Assembly (NCBI GenBank): GCA_013399695.1
Contig: VXAU01001093.1
Coordinates: 248,001-312,000 of the forward strand
Length of the DNA: 64,000 nucleotides
From: Formicarius rufipectus
Lineage: Eukaryota > Chordata > Aves > Passeriformes > Formicariidae
Direction of reading: 5' to 3'
Shown: piece after piece, positions 14,197 to 26,100 of the stretch
Layout: each line of letters starts with the position of its first letter
Numbering within the stretch: position 1 is the first letter of the stretch
Made by a program: the position numbers and the translations under genes
The notes under the pieces: model-generated
Seen by the model: the letters and a program-made list of their open reading frames with translations, nothing else
Database searches by the model: none
What the model was told of the DNA's origin: nothing

Positions 14197-17100
14197 GTGA
14201 GCGCATGGAGGGAGCCCCCGGAGCCCCCGGCGCTGTGGGCACGCCACCGGGCCCCCTTCCGGCCCGGGGCGCGCGTAGGAGCGCCGGGGCAGCGGGGCTG
14301 GGAGGGCGGGTGTGACGGGCCACCCGTGAGGGGAGGCGAGTGGCCTTGGTGAGAGGGGCTGGCAGAGGTCGGAGGGTCGGCGGACAGTTAGGAAGTTTTA
14401 TGAAGCAAGTTGCGTGGAAGCAAGTTAAGCTTAGCAAGGTGGCGTGGAAGCAGGTGTATTGGTGCTTGACAGCACGTAGCAGTGGGTTTTGGAAAAAGGG
14501 GAAAAATGGAAAGGCAAAGAGTAAGAGATTAGTTAAACAAGAACAGAACGAGAGGAAAAGTGAGGAAAAAGAGATTACCAGGCCTGGTTTCAGTGTCAGT
14601 CCAGCCGATGGGATGTGCAGGGTCTTGGGAGTACCACCTGAGCTTGGTGGGAGTACGTTTTTATGGACAAGTTTCCCCGCCCTAAAGACAGGTTTTTCAC
14701 TTTCTGTGGGAATTAGTTATCATGTACAGTCCGTTCTTTCAGGGCTTTCTGGAGCTGGGTTGGAGGGCTTCGGGACCCTTGGGTGGTCTTGATCCCCCCT
14801 CTGCAGTCCATGCCCACATCTTGGCCCTATGCCTGTACCTGTGCTGCCCTGTGTTTATCTCCAGGCCTTCTCCAGTCACAGGTTGTTCTTTCCCGCAGTG
14901 TGTTATTACCGGCAGTTCTTGTCTGTTACTGCCTCCAGTCCTTGGCTGGCTCCACATCCGGCTGTCGGTGTTTGAGACATACACGTTGGCCCCTTCTCTT
15001 GTGGAATTCCACAGCAGGGTGCTCGGGGGTGCTTCGGCCCGTAGTTCTCAGGTGTGAACAAACAAGGCCGAAAACTTTGTCGCCCTGCCGTGAGGAAGCG
15101 ATCTGATACCTGTGGTGTTTTCACCCACAGTGCAAGCGTTACTATCGCAGGTGGGTTTGAGTGTTGAAGGTTTCCTAGAACTCTGCTTCAGGAAAGTAAT
15201 TCTCGCCTGGTGCTTTGTAATGTATGATGGTCTGGGTGAGTCTGGAGTTAAAAGCAAAGTGCTTTCACAATTTGCTATGCTGTCCTGTGGTCTAGAGGGA
15301 AGGGCAGTGGGACTTTAATCCTTGTCCTTCACTCTAGTCACTTCAGTTACTTCATGGAACAGTGAGTTCCCATTGGAAGAAAGATTTGGGAAAAAAAATG
15401 CATGGATTACTGCTTAAAGCCCCAGATGGTGAAGTTTTCACATTTTTAAAATAGTGTAGAAGTCTTGCCTTGCTTGTGTTGTCTCTACAGTATTTCTGCT
15501 TTTTTAAAATACACTTTTAAAACCCACATTCTCTGAGTTATTTATTAATTTTTACTATGGTCTAGGACTTTCTTGAACAGGAGAGTCTTTCTGTGTACTT
15601 AGCAGCAACTGTGTAATCTTAAGAAGCTGGCTCTGAAACTCATTACTATCATGGTCATTCTCTCCATGGAGTGCTAGCAGGGAATTGCTAGTGAATTTTA
15701 TGATATTTGGGCCTTCTTCATCTCTCTGGGGTAAAAGTTGCACCTGTGATTAGCATGGCTTGCATTGTTGCTGTGAGTATTGTCACATTATTAGTGAGGT
15801 GCAGAGACTGATGTAGATCTTTAGAGGACTAGGATCTAGATTACTGCAATTTTCTACCGAGATTTATTGTTTGACTAGGCCTTTCAGTGGAGAATGTAGC
15901 AGTTTTTAGACATATCTACGTTGTAAACTACTAGCATACAGTTGGCAGTAGAAGATATTTCAGTTTCGCTGGATGGTGTTATATAGATAATGGAAGAAAG
16001 AACAGCGTACGTACTTAATACATTCACAACTAAGGAATTCAGAAAAAAGTCAAGTTATGTTGAAACAGGTTCTAAAATTTTGCCAGAGAGAAATAGCAAA
16101 ACCAACTGTAGTGCTGGGCATTTGTTCCTCTGACCTCCTAGAGGGTAATGAGGTGGAAGGAAGTGTAATAGGAGAAGCAAAGTTCAACAGCAGCATCCAT
16201 CTCTTGAGCCTGTGAGAGCTCTGTTCAATATCCTACCCTGAATCTTTGTTGTGAGTTGTCCAGGATATTAGCTGAAGCCACTTGCTCATGGTCACTTTTA
16301 CTCTTGTAGAACACTACAGAAGTGTTTGGATTGATGGAAGAGCAGCAGTGGAAGCATGAAGAGTCTGTTCTCAAAGTTACCAGCAAGAAGCCACTGTTAT
16401 ACGTACTCAATAGGATTTATTTGAATGCCTTATGGTGATGCTTCTGTTAGTGAATGTTTACTCTGGTACAATTTCCAATGAAAAACTCAGAAATTGTAGT
16501 CACAGCTTTGTATACAAATCAAAAAAGTGGCTATAAAACAAATTACATCAATTGACATAAGAATTGCGTCAGTATGGAGAACAGCATCTACATGGAATTA
16601 CTTTTAGTTCACTGTTAGAAAGCAAATTAAATTTCATAGGAAGGTAAGACTGGAAGGAAAACATTAGATTATGAAAACAAATCAGTTGCAGATAATATAT
16701 ATAATAATATAATCCCATTTCAAAATGTTTCTAGCTCTGTGTAGAGTTAATTAGGTGGTTTGCTGTGAAGCCTTTTTCTATCTTCCATACCAAACAATCA
16801 AGTCAAGAATTTTTATTTGAATTTCAGAAATATTTTTGTATACTTGTGTATCCTACTTCTTAGCAGCAGACAACGCTAAAGAAAACCCAAAATAAAATCT
16901 TAAAATGCAATTTTTAGTTAAGCAACTTAGACATATTTATTTAAATGTAAGTACATAATTCCTGTTTTGCTGCTCTCTGACTAAGCATGGATTAGTTACA
17001 CAATGCCATCCAACCTGTGACAACAAATTATTATTTTCTCTGTGCTTTTTATTCTATTACGTTGTAGGTTTCCAATGAAAAAGACTGTAGAGCTCTTATG

Positions 17101-20100
17101 TGTGCCTAAAAGCTAAGTTATGAGGAGAGTAAAATACTTTTCATTTGACCAAGAGTGTTTTCACTGGTTGTGGTAGAAGAACCAGTGTGTAAAATCCAAA
17201 TTCTATGTGAGCAGATATGTTGTAACATTCCTAAAGATGACTCATACAGACTGTAGTCAACTGTACTAGAGTTGTGCTGAAATTTGAAAGTGATGCTTTG
17301 AAATTCTTCTTTTGCTTATATGTTTAACTTTTTTCCTTCTTCACAGAAGGAGAAGCCATAGTGCTAAGAACTAGTTCTTTAAGTATGGGTTTTTTTTTTA
17401 TTATATATTTCTTTAAGTATGGTTAAGCTTGCAGTGCACTGTGGATTGGGAAATCTGCAAGAATATTATCTCATTCTTCCCTGTTTCTTCTGCTAAAAAG
17501 TGAGGGCTACTGGATAATTAAGTATTTAAGGGTTAGGCAGCAAATCTCTGTGTGCTAACAGTATGTGATACATGCCTCTGAACATACTGTGTGTTAATTA
17601 ATGTGCTTTATCCTTTTTTATTTGCCAAACAGGTAAATCAAGTCTTGCAGTCACCTTTCTAATGCTTACGTTTCCTTATACACATTTCTGAAAAGAGTTA
17701 GGAAAATCCAGGATTTACAGATTTAACATAACTTTTTTATTAGTTTTCTTTATCTAAGAGTGTTTATTACTGAAAACTGAACTACATAGTAAAGTTAAAA
17801 TACTGAGATCAGCAGAATAGCTTGAGATTGATGACTAACCTTTGGGATCCGATCCACTGAATGAAGAAAGCGACAGATGTTACTTTAATCTTTTATTTCT
17901 TTATTTTTCCCTCTTGGATCTTAACAGAATGCTTTCATTTAAAGCCCACATCTTAGAAATTTCTTAATGGCATTTTTGGCAGTGGGGGGAAGGTCAATTC
18001 TGTCAATTGAAAGTCAGTGTGTATGTATTTATTTATTTTCCCCTTATGAGTCTGAACTAAAATGCAATTTCAAGTAACAGGAGAGAAAAATTATTGCAGT
18101 GGTAGTTGTTATTAGCATGCAATAAATGAACTGCTGCCTTCCAAAGTGATAGTGAGTTGCTTTCATTTAATATTGACGTGAAAGGAGTGTATTTAATTAA
18201 AGCTTTGGACTTTGCATTTCAAAGCGCTGGGCCAGCTTTGACTGATTCTTTTAAATACTCAAATGAGTTAAGTGAGCATGGAAAAGGAAACTGAGTCAAG
18301 TTGGATTTAAAGGACCTTTAGTACTTGAAGTTGCCCCTAATTTTATGAGTGTCTGTGGCAGTAAAAGTCTGTTACATTTATTCAAATTCAGTTTCTACCC
18401 CATGGGTATAGGTAGGGTATATTCCCACCATAAGAAGCACACAAGATGCTTTGTATGACAAGTTACCGCTTTGCTACTATGTGGCAATTGACTCTTCTCT
18501 AACCTGCTCATAATATGAATAATTACTCATTCTTCCACTGTTTCACACAGTTGAGCTACTGCTTTCCAGACAAAATTCACAGCATCACAAAATATTCTGA
18601 GTTGGAGGGGACCCACAAAGATCGTCAAGTCCAGCTCTTAAGTGAATGGCCAGTACAGGGATCAAACCCATAACCTTGGCATTATTGGCACCATGCTCCC
18701 ACCGAGTTAATCTCAGGGTCATAAGATGAATTACAATAAACCAGTATTTCTTAGTTGGCTATACCTCACTTCAGAATGTGGGCAGTCTTTCATGCTTCTC
18801 TGGCTTAAGCCTTGTATCGCTTTTACAAAGTTTTCTGGCTTGTCTACATTTTCCTGTTGATCCTGTGTCCTGCTCCCATTCTAGAGCTGCTGCCTTGCTT
18901 GATTTTTTTCCTGCTCTTTTCCAGGCAGCACTAGCTTTCCACTCACTGCTACTACTTTCCACTGAGATTGAAATAATGCATCCCAGCGGGCACAACTGAT
19001 TCTGTCAGAGGCCCTCAGGGGTCTCTGTATTGTGGTCCCAGATTACTGTGCAAAAATATGCTATTTTTGCACTAAACTGGCCGAAACATGGTATTTATTA
19101 GCCTGTTCTCTGTGCCTGGTCTTACTTGTGAGGTGTCTGCTCCTAATGCCTTGTTGCAACCTGCATATCTTGTTGTAAACTGCTGACTCAAACCACCTTT
19201 GTGGTGACAAAGCAAGTATAACTTAATCTGGACAAGCACAGGCTAATAATTTTTTTTTCTAGTGTGATCTTTTTCACACGTTGTTGAGCTCTTAATTGAC
19301 TGCAACCACTTAATCACTCTGAATAAGTAAAGGAAACTCTTGAATATTCATCCGTGGTCACAAGTCACAGAACAGAGTAATACTGAATTGCTATAGGGCT
19401 ATGATATTTTCAGAAATGTTGTGGCTGTTTGTGGTTCCTGTCTAAACAGAGGAATTAGAGGGACTGTTTTTAAGGTTTGAATATTGAGAGCCTGTGAAAA
19501 CCTGATTTGTGAGAAGAAATGAAAAGAGATTAGTGAGGAGATGAACTGTATGTTTCCTTATATCTTATACTGTTTAAGATAATATGCTTGAGTTTTTTCA
19601 TGGTCAGAAGATTAAGGGAAATTTGGTGGAACTGAAAGGAACAACAGACATAAAACTACTACATTATTTTTATGTTCAGAAATGAATGCTAATATCAAGA
19701 CTGAAGAGTACTCTGAAATGGAAGAGTTTGGTTACTAAAACGGGATAGACAGCCATATTTTTAAGGCCAGAATTCCCTCTGTCTTAACTTAGAAGATGCA
19801 GTTTCAGTATGATTGGTGAGTCCTTTTTTTCTAAAAGAAATCTCTAGGCAATTGCAGTCTTATGTTATGCTAATAGCTAGGACAGCCCCTTCAGGTGGGA
19901 GGTAGGTACTTAGTTAAAATCTGTAGGACCCAGAAGGTAGATGCAAAAGAATACAACTGCTTCTGGATGAACTCAGAGCAGGCTACAGCTTTTTCTGTAC
20001 TGGACAGGCAGCAAGCACAGTCACTCACCTTCAGAGCTGTAGGAGCCACTGGGTGTGATGGCAGTGCCTACATCTTGTACAGCTGCCTGTTTGTGGGCAA

Positions 20101-23100
20101 AGTTGTCACCCTTGTTCTAGCCCCTACTAAGCCAACTCTAGGAAGATTTTAAAAGCAGTACTTCCGAACTCTTCCCCTACTCCTACTCTGTCTAAAAATG
20201 GAATTGAGTACAACTGAAGACAGAGAATTTTAGCCCCAAGAATGTTAGTAGCAAAGGCAACTTGGATCCAGATCCAGTTATTAGTGCACTCTCATTGAAG
20301 TTTGAGCTTGGATATTGGAGTTTTGAATTAGCTCTTCATGTTTTTGTAATAAACAGCTGCTTTCTGTTGCGTACGGTGTTGAACTAGTCTGCACAAGTAA
20401 TTTCAAGTAATCCTGAATAGTTGTCTGCCTTGTGTTTTTATCATTACATGCTATGAGCTGATTTCAGTGTATGTTCACTGATCTGCTAGTGGGTAGTTCC
20501 AGGTTAAACCTGGTTCATTGGCATGAGTTAATGGGACTGAACTATAAAAATCTAAGGTAGCCTGAGGAACACAGAACTTACTTTCATCTTTTTTATAAAT
20601 TGTGTATGAAAAGTCCACATCAGAAATATGTGTTCAAATAAAAGGTGCATATATATCAAATTAAGAGTTTGCATGTTTTTCTGACTCCTGTTTCTCTGCT
20701 TTAGGCCGGAACTATGATAGCAGTTGGACTTGGTGTTGCAACTGTTGCATTTGCAGGTAAGTTAAATTACCGACTGAGTGTGGAACTGTCACTTGTGAGC
20801 TGCTGTTTGAGAAAGGGTTAATGAAGGTTTTATGAATATAAATAGTGAAAAGGTTGCTTGAGAGTATTATGGAGAATTGTGTGCAGTTATAGTTCCTGTC
20901 CCTTCAAAGCCACATTTTCCAATTCTTTTAGAAAAGTGGAGAAAACATAAGAAATTAATTTTCTCAACATCATCTAAAAGGTTCCTTCTGCTTTCTGTCC
21001 AGAAAATGTAAGGCAAAAAGGTTATTTACTTAATAACACATTGCAATGTGGAGGCTTTTTAGTATAGAAGAGTGCAGTAAGATCTTGTGATGTGTGGGTG
21101 ATGCTCAACAAATTCAGACAGAGGAAAATAGAAGGTTTTAGTGACTATAACGATTTATCATACTAAACTGTTTCCATAATACATTGTTTATTAGCTGAAC
21201 TCTTTGTGTCTGGACTGTATGTAACTCTGAATAATAGTTTCTAGTATGAACGCAGGGCATGAGATTAGCATGATTTATACCCTGAGTTACTTGGTCGAGA
21301 TAACTGTGTCCATTCTGATTTTGAAATACGCAAATTGATTTCTCTTATTTTCAGCATACAAAAATAAGCAATCATGATCAGCTGTGTGCAAGTGCATGCA
21401 CTTAAGGTAGGTTTAATGGATGAACAAGTTGTAGAAGGCTTGAGCAGAGACTTGGTGGGTACAATTGTGTTGTTGTGATTAAGGGAAGGAATGACAAGAT
21501 TTTTGGGGATGTACATCCATTAAGCAGTTGGTTTATGTGACTATAGAAGCAGAATAGGAATGTTCATAGAATTTCTTCTGCTGGTTGAGCTGAAGACTAG
21601 TAACTGGCAAAGTAATGGTAACAGAAAACATTAGGAGGGAAGTGGTAACACCATTCTTAAGTGATACTCTTAGCAGTGTTTTAACTTCTGTGTTGACATA
21701 AGCACAGGCTTAGTACACTAAAATAACTCACGGACACTGTATTCTAAGAATGAAGGCAAGATGCTATTTGAATGAAAGAGCCACATTTTATAAAAAGATT
21801 TTTCATTGTGTACAGTAGTAAGTTATATTGCTGATGAATAGTTAATCAATGCGTAACTGCGGAGAGGGGATTTACAGGGAAAATTGTCCAATAACGTAGC
21901 ATACATCTTGATTCTGAAGTTGATAGACCTGCTTTCGACTTCTGAGAATGCAGTCTAACAGAGTTCCTTCTAGCTTTTCCTAGCTATAGATGTTCGCTGC
22001 CAGTGGGGAATTGAATGGCTCTAAATCCCAGAAGAGCCTCTCTTTGTCACAAAATTAAAAATGCAGTACTTACAATGTATGTGATTAAGCATAGAGCATC
22101 ACAACAAGAAACATGTAGTACATAGATTTCTTTTGTTTGAAGACATAACCTCTGTACAGTAATTAATAAATAATGTGTATCCAAAGCTAATGTCTCAAAA
22201 TGCTCTTTTTCTTAAAGTTCACAAGGCAGATGTCTTCATTTAGCTTATTGTAATGTATTTAAATCTATTTATGTAGTGAATTAAATAATGATTAAGCATA
22301 GTGGATCTTTGCAGTCCATGATCAGGTTTTTAGATTAAGTATATTAAAATTCTTCTTCTCCCTCTCCCAGTAGTTTGAGGGGTTTTTTAAACCAAAATTT
22401 TTTCCACTGTAAGCTGATGAACATAAATTGGAGGGGTGTTTTTGTTTATTTTAGTGATATTATAATTTTATTTAACTTCCATCTTTTACAGGTCGTTATG
22501 CTTTCCACCTTTGGAAGCCATTGGAGCAGGCAATTACAGAGACAGCAAAGAGGATTTCGACTTCTGTAAGTTTAGATATTTCTTTATGCTAAATTTATGA
22601 TTTTGTATTTGAAGTATTCAGAAAGGAGAACTTTATGTTAAATACAGTAAGTGCCACATAGTTTAATTTTTACGTAGGGTAGGACTCTTCCCTACTGGGT
22701 ATTTTCTGGTGTTTTGTCTGCTATACTTTAAATCCCTACAGATGATCTATCAAAAGATGTTTGTTAGTTTGATAAACACTTACAGTTTTTCTGCCAATGT
22801 TCCTTGTTTTGGAACCCTTTGCTACTAAGTGTATGATAAATAGTTGAAGTGTGCTGTGAGAAAATTGCTAATTCCTCAAGATTGCAAAGTGATGACATAC
22901 AGTTTTGTTTCAAGGAGCTAAAAATGAAACAATTTAGTCTTTTAGATACAGTTTTAGAACTCAAGAAGATAAACTGATAAACTTCTAGGAAAGGTTGCCA
23001 TGGAGATGGGGGAAGTTGTATTCTGGTTCACATATGAATTGGCTTTTTCTTCCTCACCTAATTTGAACTTTTAACCAGTTGTTGTTCTTTGATTTTGCCC

Positions 23101-26100
23101 TACATATTTAAAAATAAAATAGGTAAAAAATCAAGAAGGTGGGGTGTTGTGAGAGGAGCATATGCAGGGAATAATCGAGAGTGTTTGCTTTATTGGCTAT
23201 GTTTTCTTCTGGTAAATAAATACATATGTTCCATTCCTATTTGGTTAAAGTGAGTGCCAGTGAGGTAGGTGTCTGCTTGTGGCAGTATGTTCCTTAAGGA
23301 TTCATAGTCTCTGAACGCTTATCCACAGCAGAGGAATACGACTCTCCTCTTGATGCTGGTGGGTGAGTGTGATCAGGGAGTAGTTCTTGCAGCTTATTAT
23401 TTCCTGAAAAGTATATTAAAGGTAGGTTTTTTTAAAATGTGATCTTTACCATTATGGCTATGAATGTGAGGCAAAACAGAGCCCATGTAGACAGACACTG
23501 TGGTCCAAATTCGTTTTGCCATCTGTCCTTGGTGTCCATGTGCTGAAGGTACAAGTTTGATCAAGGAAGTCTTCCTGCGGAGGAGAAGACTCAACTGACC
23601 TACTGGGGCTGGTCCACATTTGTTCTAAATTGTGATGTGTGTCAGCCGGAAATGGTGCTCCTGGTTCTATTTTTTGCTTCCATCCCTCTATAATATTGCT
23701 GTTGTGAGACCAATGACTTTTTTTTTTCCTTTTTCAAACTAATTTTTTGAGAGATTCCCATGTTGCCTGCCAAAACAGCAGAGGGGACTTTACATATTGT
23801 GAATTAAATTGCTTTCACATGATACAGATACATTCTGACTTAAAGACTTGCTAGATGTATCTAGCAGTACATGAGTCTTCAGAGCAGGGAGTGCTTCAGT
23901 TTTCACCCTGCCTCCCTCCTTAGCAGTTTTACTCCAGCAATTCTTTTTCTATCCATTTGTAGATATAGGCTAGAGAATCTAAATTCAGATGTGTTCGCAT
24001 AGGAAAACAGGCAGTGACTCTTTTTAACACATTAAAATATGACATGCTGCTGCAGTGAAAGGTGTCTGTTCCTTGGAAACTGTACCCCTCGATATACAGG
24101 CTGAGCCACGTTCATTACACACCTATCTCATTTTTACCACACTGAGTCCTGCAGAATTCATGAACAATCATAAAGAGCAAACCAGGAACTTCTGCATTCT
24201 AAGTGTTCTTAGTCCCAGGAGTGGTATCTTCTGTCTGCCTTCACATCCTGCCTCACTGCCCAGAATTGTGGGTTGATTTTTCATGAGAGTCTCTCTCTTC
24301 TGCTATTCTATTTCTTAACTTGAAAATACAAGTTTTCAGTGTAAGATGAGATCTACTGAATACAGTAAAAACTCTCTTCCTGTTTGCTATTAACTGTGTA
24401 TATTTGTCGGCTTTATATATGTGAGAGTAGTGATAATATTTTTCCAAATTCAAGACCCTTATATAATTCTTAGCCAAGATTATTTGATGATTTTTACTAG
24501 TCTCCAGCTACTACTTTCTTGGATTTAATTTTTTAAATTTTTTTTCTTCTCTGACATTCAACTATTTTCTTGAAAATAAAACAATAGGTACAAGAGTTCT
24601 ATGAAAGCAACTGTTGTCCAAACTTCTTATTTCAGCAGCTTTAAATGATTTAGTTTGTGGGATTTGAAGCTGCTGAGTACAATTTGTGAATTAGCACTTT
24701 CAGTTACATTTCTTGGCAGCATTTTGCTCTTGAAACTGTACTGACAAAGGGTATCAACCAATTAGTATTTCTACCTGTGCTAACTGGAGAAAACATTTCA
24801 TGACCTTTTGTGTCTAGGCTTACCGTTACTTTGCTGTTTTTTTCAGTGGTTGTTTCTAGCCTTCTAGAATCAAATAATGTCATTCATTGCCTTTTTTTTT
24901 TTTTTTTGAGTCTGTGAAGCAGCTGCCTATTTAAAAGATATCTTATTCTCTCAGTAAGCCCCCACTCTTCCTTGCCCATTTACAATTCTTTCCCCACTTT
25001 GTTTGCAATAAAAGTCTCAATTCATGTTCATCCCTCCCAGTCAAAGAGGATAATACAGATGCTGCTCATCCTTTCTTCCTGCTCACTAATAAATGGCTTC
25101 TGAAAAGTCAAGTTGTGCAATTATGAAGTGATCATTTAAAATGCTGCTTGATGTATCTTGAGTATTTGACGCTTCCTATTTACTTGCCTAAATAAGTGAT
25201 GTGGACAGTCAACAATTGCACTCATATTTTAGTCAAAAATAGTAAGTAAAAGTGTTATGTTTTATTCTGAATTTTTACCTTGCATTTAACTTCAAGGCAG
25301 TTTCTTCATATTTAAGAATATGTATTCGCAAATCCTGTTGTAATTTAGCCTTGAAGTTTTCTACCATTTTTCTTTCAGTGGAGAAGGACATTAGAGGAAA
25401 TATTATGAGAAGCCATAATGCTCATTTTAAGAGAAATGCTTTTTCAGTTTGAGCCTAGTTTTGTCACTGTCATCATAAATGCTACTGACACTGTTTTGTT
25501 TCTCCGCGTAGTGACAGGAGCCTGTTGCCAGTAGAATGTGCATGGCACTAAGCAGTCAAATGGCTTTTCTTCCTCAGAATTAATGCCATTAATTATAATG
25601 TTAATATGTCATTAAAATGTGAAATAAAAAGGGTATTTCAATAACGTTCATTACCTTTCTCTGTTGAATGAATTATATTAAAGGTAGGTAGGTAGGTGGA
25701 TGGATGGAAGGAAGATGTTGATGACAGAAACAGCAATTCTCTGCCAAATGAACTGTAAAAATACTCAAATCCTACACTCCTAAAAATACTGTGTTCCGTA
25801 CGAAATGCATGTCTTCTATAGTGCATCAGTAGACTTTTGCACTGTGTTTCCCTTATTGGGTCTGATTCTGCTCAGACTCTGAGTTCTGAGTTTACAGGTA
25901 AGATTAGCAACCATCTCTCTTGTCCTTAATTGAAAATAAAGTTTTCAGAGAACACTGTGATTTGCAGTCCATTTTTTTTTTCTTAACTAAATTTAAGGAA
26001 GTTAAAGTTGATGTCAGCGAAATTGTACATTATATTATATCACTGCTTCTAAATAGCTTGTTGTCAGAGTTTGGGTTTGTGGGGGTTTTTTTGTTTGTTT

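Larger units (their letters stand above)
13970..14350 (+). promoter_or_regulatory. CpG-island promoter of DNAJC15
   Basis: GC content rises sharply from AT-rich flanking DNA to a block dense in CG dinucleotides that covers the 5' UTR, exon 1 and the start of intron 1. A GC box (CCCGCCCC, 14021-14028) lies about 85 bases before the ATG. No TATA box is seen at a suitable distance, consistent with a broad housekeeping-type promoter. An ACGTG core (14006-14010) is a possible bHLH or hypoxia-type site, but this is only a motif match. Human DNAJC15 is known to be silenced by promoter methylation, so an island here fits. Confidence 0.85.
14197..20704 (+). other. DNAJC15: DNAJC15 intron 1
   Basis: This intron of about 6.5 kb starts GTGAGC and ends TTTAG. 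The first kilobase (to about 15330) remains GC-richer than the rest and gives several chance ORFs on both strands, none recognisable. It contains a small tandem repeat (14403-14455) and the tRNA-Ile SINE at 18588-18722. The remainder is AT-rich with nothing else identified. Confidence 0.9.

Noticed and set aside
13970..14437. 155-codon minus-strand frame and other frames over the CpG island
   Set aside because: GC-rich DNA has few stop codons. The frame is antisense to the confirmed DNAJC15 exon 1, and its P/A/G/R-rich composition follows base content.
14340..14792. 150-codon plus-strand frame
   Set aside because: It lies in DNAJC15 intron 1, overlaps a small tandem repeat, and has no recognisable domain.
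18650..18722. Possible functional tRNA-Ile gene
   Set aside because: The acceptor stem and several tRNA positions are degenerate and a CR1-like tail follows directly, so it is a SINE head.
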